Source: Andreprevotia lacus DSM 23236
GTDB taxonomy: Bacteria > Pseudomonadota > Gammaproteobacteria > Burkholderiales > Chitinibacteraceae
Assembly (NCBI RefSeq): GCF_900176275.1
Contig: NZ_FWXD01000004.1
Coordinates: 1 to 64,000, forward strand
Direction of reading: 5' to 3'
DNA length: 64,000 bases
Of the stretch, positions 16,912-25,000 are shown in pieces. The notes under the pieces are model-generated. The model ran no database searches. It saw only the letters and a list, made by a program, of their open reading frames with translations, and had not been told where the DNA came from. How positions within the stretch are numbered: the first letter of the stretch is position 1; each line of letters opens with the position of its first letter. The position numbers were made by a program, and so were the translations under genes.

Positions 16912-17409
16912 ATGGCACAAAAAAGTGTGTTCTCGAAGTTTATTGATGAGTTCAAGAAGCACGCCAAACTGTACTACCCCTTTGTTCAGCCTTTAAAAGT
17001 AGCTGTCGATCCTTCTTTGCCCAAAAACGCATCGTTCTATTTGGGTATATCCCCTGTTTTCGGGCGACACGTCATTTTGAATTTCCATCACGCGCAGCAA
17101 CCGTGGCGTTTCGGGATGTTTACGATCTTTGCCCACATCTCCGATGAATATAATGTGGCGAAAAGCTTTGACACCTTTGAAGAGGAGTACGAGCAATTTC
17201 TGGAAGGTATGTATGATTTGCCGAATGTAGCATTGGGCAAGGAAAAATACTGGTTGCTAAAGGAATTGCCGGATGAAAAGGAAGATCGTCTTACTGAATT
17301 ATGGTGCGCTGAAAATTACGAAAACGAAGCCGTGGTTCTCGAAGAGGCAGTGAAAGACGTGAGTACTTTGCTTGAGCGCACCCTGTTTTTGAAGGGCGGA
17401 TTTACTTGA
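16912..17409 (+). CDS. low-GC hypothetical protein
   Basis: 165 residues, soluble, no signal. It opens K-S-V-F-S-K-F-I-D-E-F-K-K-H-A-K-L-Y-Y and has a hydrophobic core F-Y-L-G-I-S-P-V-F-G-R-H-V-I-L-N-F and an acidic second half with E-E-E-Y-E-Q-F-L-E-G-M-Y. Its lower GC and frequent A-ending codons differ from the genes on either side, suggesting transfer. No family recognised; size and context (next to other small low-GC genes) fit an immunity or cargo gene, but this is inference. Confidence 0.65.
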   Translation: MAQKSVFSKFIDEFKKHAKLYYPFVQPLKVAVDPSLPKNASFYLGISPVFGRHVILNFHHAQQPWRFGMFTIFAHISDEYNVAKSFDTFEEEYEQFLEGMYDLPNVALGKEKYWLLKELPDEKEDRLTELWCAENYENEAVVLEEAVKDVSTLLERTLFLKGGFT

Positions 17410-17514
17410 ATCGAACCTGATAGCATCAATCCTCCCTGAGGGGCGGGATTGACAGGGTAAATTTGCACTGTCGTGTGTACGCCTATTTGGTAATTCTGGC
17501 TCAGGTATTGAGTA

Positions 17515-17925
17515 TTATATTGGCACGATTTCTATCGAAGGCTCGCGGCTTGACAGGATATTTATGCAACTGTTCTGGCTGGCAATAAAGAATTCTGAAA
17601 CACCTGTTTTTTTGTCAAGCAAAAATCCAGCGCGCGATGACTCAAGATCAAGCCAGCCATGTTCGAATATTTGAAATAGCCAGCCATTATGGGCCGAGCA
17701 AGTGGGCCAAAATTCAAGCAGGTTGCCTTCATCCAATACTCTAAAGCCTGCAACATCTTTAAATTTGGCAATGACCACCTTTCTGTCTCCGCCTGATATC
17801 AGTGTTACAAGCAGCTCGCCCCACTCGAGGCGTACATGGCTTATATCTGCCGGTGATTGAAACATGTATTGATTTTCTAATGGCGTGGCGATGGCATGTG
17901 GAATGGAATTTTCTCTAAAATCCAA
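17515..17925 (-). CDS. low-GC hypothetical protein, possibly immunity type
   Basis: 136 residues, soluble. It has beta-strand patterning (V-R-L-E-W-G-E-L-L-V-T-L-I-S-G-G-D-R-K-V-V-I-A-K-F) and later D-L-E-S-S-R-A-G-F. The composition is AT-richer than average for the window. The family is not recognised. It faces the gene at 16912-17409 tail to tail. Confidence 0.6.
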   Translation of the reverse strand: MDFRENSIPHAIATPLENQYMFQSPADISHVRLEWGELLVTLISGGDRKVVIAKFKDVAGFRVLDEGNLLEFWPTCSAHNGWLFQIFEHGWLDLESSRAGFLLDKKTGVSEFFIASQNSCINILSSREPSIEIVPI

Positions 17926-18085
17926 ATTTGCAAGTAACGGATTACAAGGGCTATGCTAGCGATTTGAAATTAAAGGTTTCACCGACGTCGTAATTCAATA
18001 CGGCTTCGGAGATGTCCGACATTACCCATTCGCAAGGGGAATCAGGGTGACGGTTTAGCTTGCCGAAAATTGTTGAGAGAATTAC

Positions 18086-18325
18086 TTAGTAGTAAAATGA
18101 CCCAGCCCGTGGGTAGATATTTTCTGTCAAATAATGCAGTAGCGGTTCACTATCAATTTCAATTCCATTTTTTAGTGAATACAATCTCCCCTCGGTGGGC
18201 GCGTTTTTCGGTATGAGGTACATGCCGTCAAATTCGACCTCGATAATAAGAACGCCTTCTATAACGACCATCGAACCGCTTGATGCGCAAATTCCAGTAT
18301 TGGCATCGAGTACAATTTTTTTCAT
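18086..18325 (-). CDS. small low-GC hypothetical protein
   Basis: 79 residues opening M-K-K-I-V-L-D-A-N-T-G-I-C, then V-V-I-E-G-V-L-I-I-E-V-E-F-D-G-M-Y-L. It looks like a compact beta protein. Low GC like its neighbours. It ends 28 bases before... and lies just upstream of the endonuclease V gene on the same strand only by position; a shared transcript is unlikely because of the composition change. No family recognised. Confidence 0.5.
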   Translation of the reverse strand: MKKIVLDANTGICASSGSMVVIEGVLIIEVEFDGMYLIPKNAPTEGRLYSLKNGIEIDSEPLLHYLTENIYPRAGSFYY

Positions 18326-18353
18326 CTATACACTCCCCATAAATTCGTACGCA

Positions 18354-19049
18354 TCAATCCTCCTTCCGCCCCCCCAATCCCGCCGCCATCTCGCGTCGTA
18401 CCAGCTGATCGGCCATGCGGGTGGTTTCGGGCAGGCGGTATTTGCTGCACAGGCGGGTGATCCAGTGGCAGGCGGTGGGCAGGGCGATGCGGTGGCCGGT
18501 GGAGACGTAGACGGGCTTGATGCCGCGCTGGGTGCGCAGGGCGCTGCCGATGATGTCGTCGCCGTCGCGCAGCGGGGTACTATCGCCGCGTTCCGGGCCG
18601 GCTTGGTCGTGCTGGCCCAGCAGCCGGGTTTTGCCGCAGCCGATGCTGGGTACGTCGAACAGCAGGCCGACGTGGCAGGCGAGGCCAAAGCGGCGCGGGT
18701 GGGCGATGCCCTGGCCGTCGCAGACGATGAGGTCGGGCCGCAGGCTGAGCCGGCCTAGCGCCTGCACCAACGGCGGCAGCTCGCGGAAGGAGAACAGGCC
18801 GGGGATGTAGGGAAAGCGTGCCACATCGACCGCTACCGCCTGCTCGACCACGACCAGCGTGTGGGCATCGAGCACCACGGCGGCGGCCACCAGCCGGTCG
18901 CTGTGCTCGTCATAAGCCACGTCCAGGCCGGCCACCAGGCGGATGTCGTCCAGTCGGTCGTGGCGCTCCACCTGGCCGGCCAGTTGCCGCTGCAGCGCCA
19001 GCGCGGCGGCTTCGTCCTCGGGCCAGGGGTGGTGGAGGCGTGGTTGCAT
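18354..19049 (-). CDS. nfi: endonuclease V
   Basis: 231 residues, matching the endonuclease V family, which nicks DNA one base 3' of deaminated adenine (inosine). Family landmarks are all present: V-A-G-L-D-V-A-Y-D with the first metal-binding Asp near residue 43, Y-I-P-G-L-F-S-F-R-E near 85, the second Asp in P-D-L-I-V-C-D-G-Q-G-I-A-H-P-R near 110, and the later P-V-Y-V-S-T-G-H-R-I with the conserved His. The length agrees with Escherichia coli Nfi. Cytoplasmic DNA-repair enzyme; no operon partner evident. Confidence 0.93.
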   Translation of the reverse strand: MQPRLHHPWPEDEAAALALQRQLAGQVERHDRLDDIRLVAGLDVAYDEHSDRLVAAAVVLDAHTLVVVEQAVAVDVARFPYIPGLFSFRELPPLVQALGRLSLRPDLIVCDGQGIAHPRRFGLACHVGLLFDVPSIGCGKTRLLGQHDQAGPERGDSTPLRDGDDIIGSALRTQRGIKPVYVSTGHRIALPTACHWITRLCSKYRLPETTRMADQLVRREMAAGLGGRKED

Positions 19050-19114
19050 GGCGGGTGTGCGTGGGTGGCTGGGGCTGCCATCTTGCCATAGCCGGCGGGG
19101 CGGCAGGGCGGGTG

Positions 19115-19366
19115 TTATGCCGCGTCGATCAGCGCTTGTAGTGCGGGGTCGCGCGCGCTGAACACGTCGAACAGCCCCAGCGCGCGCAGCGCCGGCAGCA
19201 GCGTGTGCAGGTCTTGTTCGGCCTGCTGGCGCGTGGCCGCGTCGCTGGCGGTGTCCTGCAGCGTGCGCCAGCTGATGAGGAAGGCGCCGACGCTGCCCTT
19301 GCGGACAGTGATGCCGTTGGCTTCGATGGTGTTCTGTGTATCGGACAGCAATTGCTGGGCTTGCAT
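19115..19366 (-). CDS. small hypothetical protein divergent from AraC regulator
   Basis: 83 residues, mostly helical (A-Q-Q-L-L-S-D-T-Q-N-T-I-E-A-N-G-I-T-V-R-K-G at the start, L-P-A-L-R-A-L-G-L-F-D-V-F late). The ATG at 19366 has GGAG upstream. It is transcribed away from the AraC-type gene 99 bases off, so that regulator may control it. Family not recognised. Confidence 0.6.
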   Translation of the reverse strand: MQAQQLLSDTQNTIEANGITVRKGSVGAFLISWRTLQDTASDAATRQQAEQDLHTLLPALRALGLFDVFSARDPALQALIDAA

Positions 19367-19465
19367 GGTGGTGCTCCGGTTGGATGAGGAGCCACCAGTA
19401 TCACGCTGGCACCATTGGCCTGCTTTTGTCATCATGCCAATCAATTGCAAAATCGGGCCAAAGGG

Positions 19466-20185
19466 ATGGAATACCGCATGGTGCCGCTGGGCACGTCGGC
19501 CAGCCGGGCCACTGCATTGCATGCGCATGCCGGCGGGCAGTTGTTTCAGGTGACGCAGGGGGCGCTGGCGTTGCAGGCGGGGGCGGTGCGCGCCTTGCTG
19601 CCGGCCGGGCATCTGGGCTGGCTGCCGCCGCATCTGGCCCACGCGGCCAGCGGCCATGGCGCGCTGCAGGGCTGCAGCCTGTATCTCGCTGCCGCGCAGG
19701 CAGCGCAGTGGCCAGCCACTTTGCAGATCGTGCGCGCCACGCCCTTGTTGACCGCGCTGCTCGATGCGCTGCAGCAGCCGGTGCGCGATGCCGCCAGCCA
19801 TCTGGCCGTGCTGGCCGAGGCCTGGCAGCGTGCGCCGCAACTGCCGCTGTGCGTGCCGGTGCCGTTGTCACCCCGGCTGCAACCGGTGCTGGCTGCGCTG
19901 CTGGCCCGCCCCGAGCAAGCGCCCGATCTGGACGAAGCCGCCGCGCTGGCCCATTGCGCGCGGCGCAGCTTCAGCCGTCTGTTCCGCGCCGACACAGGCT
20001 TGAGCTACGCCGACTGGCGCCAACAAGCACGGCTGCTCTTGGCGCTGACCGAGCTGGCCGCCGGCAGCAGCGCCACCCGCGCCGCGCTCTCGGCCGGCTA
20101 TTGCAGCCCCAGCGCCTTCAGTCAGGCGGTGCGCAAATACCTGGGGGCTACGCCGGGGGAGGTGGTACGGGGGGGGCAGCAATGA
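19466..20185 (+). CDS. AraC-family transcriptional regulator
   Basis: 239 residues. The N-terminal half is a cupin-like sensor (A-H-A-G-G-Q-L-F-Q-V-T-Q-G-A-L-A-L). The C-terminal 90 residues carry the two AraC helix-turn-helix motifs: A-A-A-L-A-H-C-A-R-R-S-F-S-R-L-F-R with D-T-G-L-S-Y-A-D-W-R-Q-Q-A-R-L, and the second with A-L-S-A-G-Y-C-S-P-S-A-F-S-Q-A-V-R-K-Y-L-G-A-T-P. A start at 19466 was chosen; ATG 19478 is equally plausible. Candidate target: the divergent 83-residue gene. Confidence 0.85.
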   Translation: MEYRMVPLGTSASRATALHAHAGGQLFQVTQGALALQAGAVRALLPAGHLGWLPPHLAHAASGHGALQGCSLYLAAAQAAQWPATLQIVRATPLLTALLDALQQPVRDAASHLAVLAEAWQRAPQLPLCVPVPLSPRLQPVLAALLARPEQAPDLDEAAALAHCARRSFSRLFRADTGLSYADWRQQARLLLALTELAAGSSATRAALSAGYCSPSAFSQAVRKYLGATPGEVVRGGQQ

Positions 20186-20315
20186 TGGCGTGTGAACGCA
20201 TTGGCGCAAGGGTGGGCTTGCCGCTTGGCTCTTACTGCAGGATGCGTTAGCGGCACAGATCGGGTGCCGCCGGGCATGCTATCCTCCCCCTTGCAGCCCA
20301 CCCAACCGGGCTGCA

Positions 20316-20659
20316 GCGTTCTCAGGGCAGGGTGCAAGTCCCTACCGGCGGTAACTGCGCATGCAGAAGCCCGCGAGCGCCTGTTGCAAGCGTGTTCTGT
20401 GCGCAAGATGCGCTCAGCCTCATCCATGCCGATGACGAGCAGCCGCGAGGCTCCCTTGCGGCGGCGAGGGCGGGGGGAGTGGAATCGGGCGGCCAGCGCC
20501 GGTGTGTCACCTGCAAAAAGCGGTGGGCGCCCGGCTTGGCCGGGTGCTTGATGCCGTGGCAATCACGGTACGGGCATGCTGTGCAGGCAGGCGCGACAGG
20601 GTCAGCAGATCCGGTGTGATTCCGGGGCCGACGGTGATAGTCCGGATGAAAGAGAACGC
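20316..20659 (+). ncRNA. FMN riboswitch (RFN element) with long insertion
   Basis: P1 is a perfect 8-bp pairing, GCGTTCTC (20316-20323) with GAGAACGC (20652-20659). Conserved FMN-aptamer words appear in order: CAGGGCAGGGTGCAAGTCCC, ACCGGCGGTAACTGCG, AGCCCGCGAGCGCC, then GTCAGCAGATCCGGTGTGAT, TCCGGGGCCGACGGTGATAG and TCCGGATGAAAGAGAACGC. Between GCGAGCGCC and the GTCAGCAGATC block there are about 210 extra bases (20382-20590), where other members usually have a short variable stem. The insertion includes a dispersed repeat copy. The element stands 81 bases before ribH and should repress it when FMN binds. No intrinsic terminator is evident, so control of translation initiation is likelier. Confidence 0.93.
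20433..20486 (+). repeat. dispersed GC-rich repeat, copy 2
   Basis: Matches the minus strand of 6910-6961 with a few differences and lies inside the riboswitch insertion. Confidence 0.65.
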
Positions 20660-20740
20660 GACCGGGACGGCCACCGCTTGCGCGCTGGCCGCGTTGTCGC
20701 GTCGCCCTGATTCTGGCTAATCCATCACTACGGGACTTCC

Positions 20741-21256
20741 ATGAATCAGTTCACCCCCATGTTTACCATTCCCGGCGCGGATGCGCCGTCCCCCGTCCAC
20801 ACCCCGCCCGTGCCGCGCATTGCGGTGGTGGCATCCGGCTGGCACCGCGAGATCGTGCAGCAGGCCACGACGGCGATGGCCGACGAGTTTGCTGCCCAGC
20901 CGCAGCCGCCGCTGCTGGAGCAATTCGAGGTGCCCGGCGCGTTCGAGATTCCGCTGCATGTGCAGCGGCTGGCACGCAGCGGCCGTTATGCGGCGGTGAT
21001 TGCCTGCGGGCTGATCGTCAATGGCGGCATTTACCGCCACGAGTTCGTCAGCAGCGCGGTGATCGACGGCCTGATGCGCGTGCAGCTGGAGTGCGACGTG
21101 CCGGTGTTCTCTGCCGTGCTCACCCCGCGTGATTTCCACGAGCATGCCGACCATCTGCAGTTTTTCACCGCGCATTTCGTGAAAAAGGGCAGCGAGGTGG
21201 CGCAGACCTGCCTGCAGACGCTGGCCGGGTTGGCGGCGTTGCCGGCTGTGGATTAG
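20741..21256 (+). CDS. ribH: 6,7-dimethyl-8-ribityllumazine synthase, type II
   Basis: 171 residues. It condenses 5-amino-6-ribitylamino-uracil with dihydroxybutanone phosphate in riboflavin synthesis. Family signatures: V-A-S-G-W-H-R-E-I-V near residue 30, the substrate loop V-P-G-A-F-E-I-P-L near 64, and G-L-I-V-N-G-G-I-Y-R-H-E-F-V near 88. The late block V-P-V-F-S-A-V-L-T-P-R-D-F-H-E-H matches decameric type II enzymes (RibH2 of Brucella type) rather than the 60-mer type. It stands alone, without ribD, ribE or ribA beside it, under its own FMN riboswitch; the main rib operon is presumably elsewhere. Confidence 0.9.
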   Translation: MNQFTPMFTIPGADAPSPVHTPPVPRIAVVASGWHREIVQQATTAMADEFAAQPQPPLLEQFEVPGAFEIPLHVQRLARSGRYAAVIACGLIVNGGIYRHEFVSSAVIDGLMRVQLECDVPVFSAVLTPRDFHEHADHLQFFTAHFVKKGSEVAQTCLQTLAGLAALPAVD

Positions 21257-21359
21257 ATTTCATGCTACTTGGTATGGATTGACTTAATCCTGTCGTTTGG
21301 CAAAATTTATCCTTGAGCTGTAGTCGGGCGTCGTAGCGCCCTGGTGGCGAGGGGCAAGG

Positions 21360-22028
21360 ATGAGCACACGCAGGAAAATCGTGCCGGGCGACAGTGTCAG
21401 CAGCATTGCCGCCGAGGCCGGGCTGGCGCCCGATACGGTCTGGCAGCATGCCGATAACCAGCGGCTGCGCGATCAGCGCGATCATATGGACGTGCTGGCC
21501 GCCGGCGATACGCTGGTGGTGCCGGCGCGCGAGGCCAAAGAGGTGGACTGCGCCACCGGCCAGCGCCACCGCTTTCGCCGCCATGGCGTGCCGGTGCGCT
21601 TTTCGGTGCAGTTGCTGAACATGTCCGGCCAGGCCATGGCCAACCGCCCCTACAAGCTGGTGATCGATGGCGCGCTGACGCTGCAAGGCGATACCGATGG
21701 CGATGGCATGCTGAGCGTGTTCGTACCCCCCGCTGCCCGCCGGGGCACCCTGGCGGTGGATGGCGTGCAATGGCCGCTGGCCTTTGGTCATCTGGAGCCG
21801 GATGACGGCTTGCTGGGTGCCCAGCAGCGCCTGAGCAATCTGGGCTTTGCCTGCCTGCACGAGGCGGGCACCCTGGGCCCGGCCACACGATCCGCCCTGC
21901 GACGTTTCCAGTTGCGCGCCGGTTTGGCGCAGACGGGCAAGCTGGATGGTGCGACGCGGGATGCGCTGGCGCGCCATCATCGCGAGCCCAATGCCTGGCG
22001 GGAGCAGCAAGCCGGAGTGCAGGCATGA
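21360..22028 (+). CDS. LysM and peptidoglycan-binding domain protein
   Basis: 222 residues, no signal peptide. Residues about 5-55 form a LysM-like domain (K-I-V-P-G-D-S-V-S-S-I-A-A-E-A-G, ending L-A-A-G-D-T-L-V-V-P). A beta domain in the middle (F-S-V-Q-L-L-N-M-S-G-Q) precedes a C-terminal PG_binding_1 domain (Q-Q-R-L-S-N-L-G-F, L-G-P-A-T-R-S-A-L-R-R-F-Q). Such three-part proteins are known near type VI VgrG and other effector loci. The stop overlaps the next gene's start (ATGA), so it is coupled to the 1154-residue nuclease-like protein, possibly as its carrier or adaptor. Start: ATG 21360 after a purine-rich GGGGCAAGG stretch. Confidence 0.8.
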   Translation: MSTRRKIVPGDSVSSIAAEAGLAPDTVWQHADNQRLRDQRDHMDVLAAGDTLVVPAREAKEVDCATGQRHRFRRHGVPVRFSVQLLNMSGQAMANRPYKLVIDGALTLQGDTDGDGMLSVFVPPAARRGTLAVDGVQWPLAFGHLEPDDGLLGAQQRLSNLGFACLHEAGTLGPATRSALRRFQLRAGLAQTGKLDGATRDALARHHREPNAWREQQAGVQA

Positions 22029-25000
22029 GGCCGGGGCCGTACCTCAGCGTTTTCGAAGTGCAGTCGGCCTTGCTGGAAGAGCACACCTGGCCGCCGTCGC
22101 CCGAGGCGGCGCATGCTTTTGCCCGGATGCTGCTGACCAGGCCCGCTGAGGAAGAGGCCGAATATGCCGATGCGTACGATGGGTTTGTCGATCCGGATGA
22201 CGATGAGGCGGAGGAGTACGAGGACAGCGAGGAGGACGAGGACAGCGACGAGGAGGGCGATGGCGGGCCCGTGCACATGGACACCGATGAGGCGAGCAGC
22301 AGCGCGGGCACGCCGCCACCAACGCTGGCCAGCCGTGTTGAAGCGTGTTTGCCCGTGGTCTTGGGTGAGGGGGCCGACGCGCAGACGCCAGTGACGCATG
22401 GGCAGCATAATGTCTTGCAGCAGCCGTCGCCGCGCTATTTCCGTCTGCTGGTATGGAATCTGGAGAATTTCACCGAGGATCCTCGGCCGCGCGGCACCGG
22501 CGAGCTGGCCTTGCTCACCAGCCAGGCGCGCATGGCTATCGTGGCCCGGATTGCCTTCAATCTGGGCATTGATGTGCTGATGATGATGGAAACCGGCAGT
22601 GACGTCGGCAGCGTCACCACCCAGTTGGCCGAGCTCTGGCAGGCGCACGAGCAAGCAGAGAACGAGCAGGAAGAGGGCGAACAGGAAGAGGGCGAACAGG
22701 AAGAGGGCGAACAGGAGGATGACGAGCAGGGTGCAGATGGTCAGGGAGGGCAGGAGTCAGCCAGCGCGCCGCGTGGCAAGCCGCGCAGCGTAGAGCCGCT
22801 TGCCAGCCCGGCCACTCATGCCATGCCGGTGCTGCCGCAACAATTGCGTGTCACCTACGTCGACAAACCGCGCAAGAAAAAGCCGCGCCAGCAGATTTTT
22901 CCCGTGACGGCCGACATGCTGGGGCGGCTGGTATTTGCAGGCACGGGTTATCGCTTCAGCATGGACAACAGTATGGCGCTGGCCAGAAACGGCATTCCGC
23001 ATCGGGTGTATCGCATGCTGGAGGGCCAATTGCCGCATGTCGCCCGGCTGCTGGCCCCGCTACAGGGTCGGGATCATGTGGGGCGCGCCCTGCGGGATTG
23101 CCGCTTGCCACTGGCACTGGCCATCTACGGCACGGCCTATGAGCAGCCCTGCCCTTGTGGCTGGTCGATGAACTCGGCGGATGCCCAGCGCGTGATCGGC
23201 GTGTTGGCCCGCTTGTCGCAAGGCGAGGGGGTTGAAGAAGTCGAAGACCCCGAGGGCAGCAAGAAGCGCAAGCGACAACAGGGCGATGAAGACGGTACCG
23301 GGGAGGCGGTTGCGGAGGATGAGGAGGGCGGCAATCCCCTGGCCATGCAAGGGGAGAGCCAGACGCAGGAAGACGCCCTGCCAGGCGACATGCCGCACGA
23401 CGATGCCTTGCCCGAATCGCAGCTCAAGAAGCGCAAACACGCGCTGGCCACCGATACGGAATCCATCCACCATTCGCCTGAGCTGGATGCTCCCGAGCTG
23501 ACGTCGCCGGCGCGCTGGCAGGTACGGCTTGAAAGCACCCAGCAGGGCCCGGTGACGGAGCAGGACCTTGATCTGGCCATCCAGGCGGCCAGGGCGCTGC
23601 ACCGCCAGTGCGACGGGCGCACCTGCCGGCATGCCAAGCTGGCGCAGGCCATTGAGGTGCTGATGCTGCTGCAGCAGTACCAGGGGCTGCTCGATGCGGG
23701 CTACACGCGCTTTTCCGATGTGCCTGATCTACTTTGTGCCACCTGGTTCAACCAGCAGCCGGGCGAGCCAGCGCTGCGGTTGCCTGCCTTGCTGTTGCTG
23801 GCCATGGGCAAGACGCTGACGCTGCAGGCCCACGATGGTGGCGAACCATATGAGGTGTCCGGCGAGGGCGAGCTGCTGACCAGCGCGCTGGTGCGGCTGC
23901 GGGTAGTCGCGCGGGCGCGCTTCGAAACCTATGGCATGGTCTATCGCCCGTTTGATGATCGGCACCTGGCGCATTTTTTCGAGCAAAGCTTCATGGACCT
24001 GGGCTATGGCACCGAGGGGCTGTATGGCATCTTGCATGGTGACGCCAACCGCCTGTTGGCGGCGCAAGACCCCGACCATCTGCTGGGCGGGCGCGGCGGG
24101 TTGCTGGTGCGCTTTCCAGCCGGTGACTTTACCTTGCCGGTGTTCATGCATCACAACCGCTTTACCGCCAGCGAGGCCATCCGCGACGCCAAGACAGGCC
24201 GTACCAAGGACAGCAATACTTTGCGTGCGCGGGTGGATACCTTGCTGGACGAAGCCGAGTTCCTGGCCGGACAAGCAGAGCCGCCGCTGCTGGTGGGCGA
24301 TTTCAACTTGCCGCTCACGCTGCTGCAGCATGAGCCCGGCCGCGACAGCAAGGGCCGCATGCAGCGCAGGCAAATGTGCCGCGATCTGCGCACCGGCATG
24401 CAGGCGCATGGCTATCTGCGCCATTGCGGGGGCACGGACGGGGGTGGCCCATTTCCGAAGACGTCGTTGCGGCGCGGCCTGACCATGGCCAAAACGGGTG
24501 AATTGCGTTCGCAGCCGTATGACGCGCTCTATCAGCCTTTCGATTATCTGCAGGGCCAGGTGCACGTGCGCAGCGCTTTGCTGCACGACGTACAGGCCTT
24601 GTTCAGCGATGATCTGTTGCAGTTGCAGGTCACTGGCCTGCCGTGGGCGCCACGACCGCGCAAGGGTGAAGTGCCACCGCAACGCACGCCGCGAACCATG
24701 ACCGTTGGCGAGGTGCTGCGCGATCAGGTGCTGCGTTGCTATGGCGGCGCAATCAAGACCATCGGCACCACGCTGGCTGAGGCAAAAGCGTGGTTACAGC
24801 AGCTTGCAGAGCAAGGCGAGGAAGACGAGAACGGCGAGGAAGACGACGAGAACGAAGAGGAAGACGAGAACGAAGAGGAAGACGAGAACGAAGGGGAGGG
24901 CGAGGAAGACGAGGAAGGCGAGGAAGACGACGAGAACGACGGGGAGGACCAGGAAGATGCGCCAGGAAAAGCAAAGGCCTTGCTGGCCATGATCGACGGG

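Noticed and set aside
20192-20551. Open frames through the riboswitch region as genes
   Set aside because: They run across conserved aptamer blocks, lack ribosome-binding sites and have no protein similarity that I recognise.
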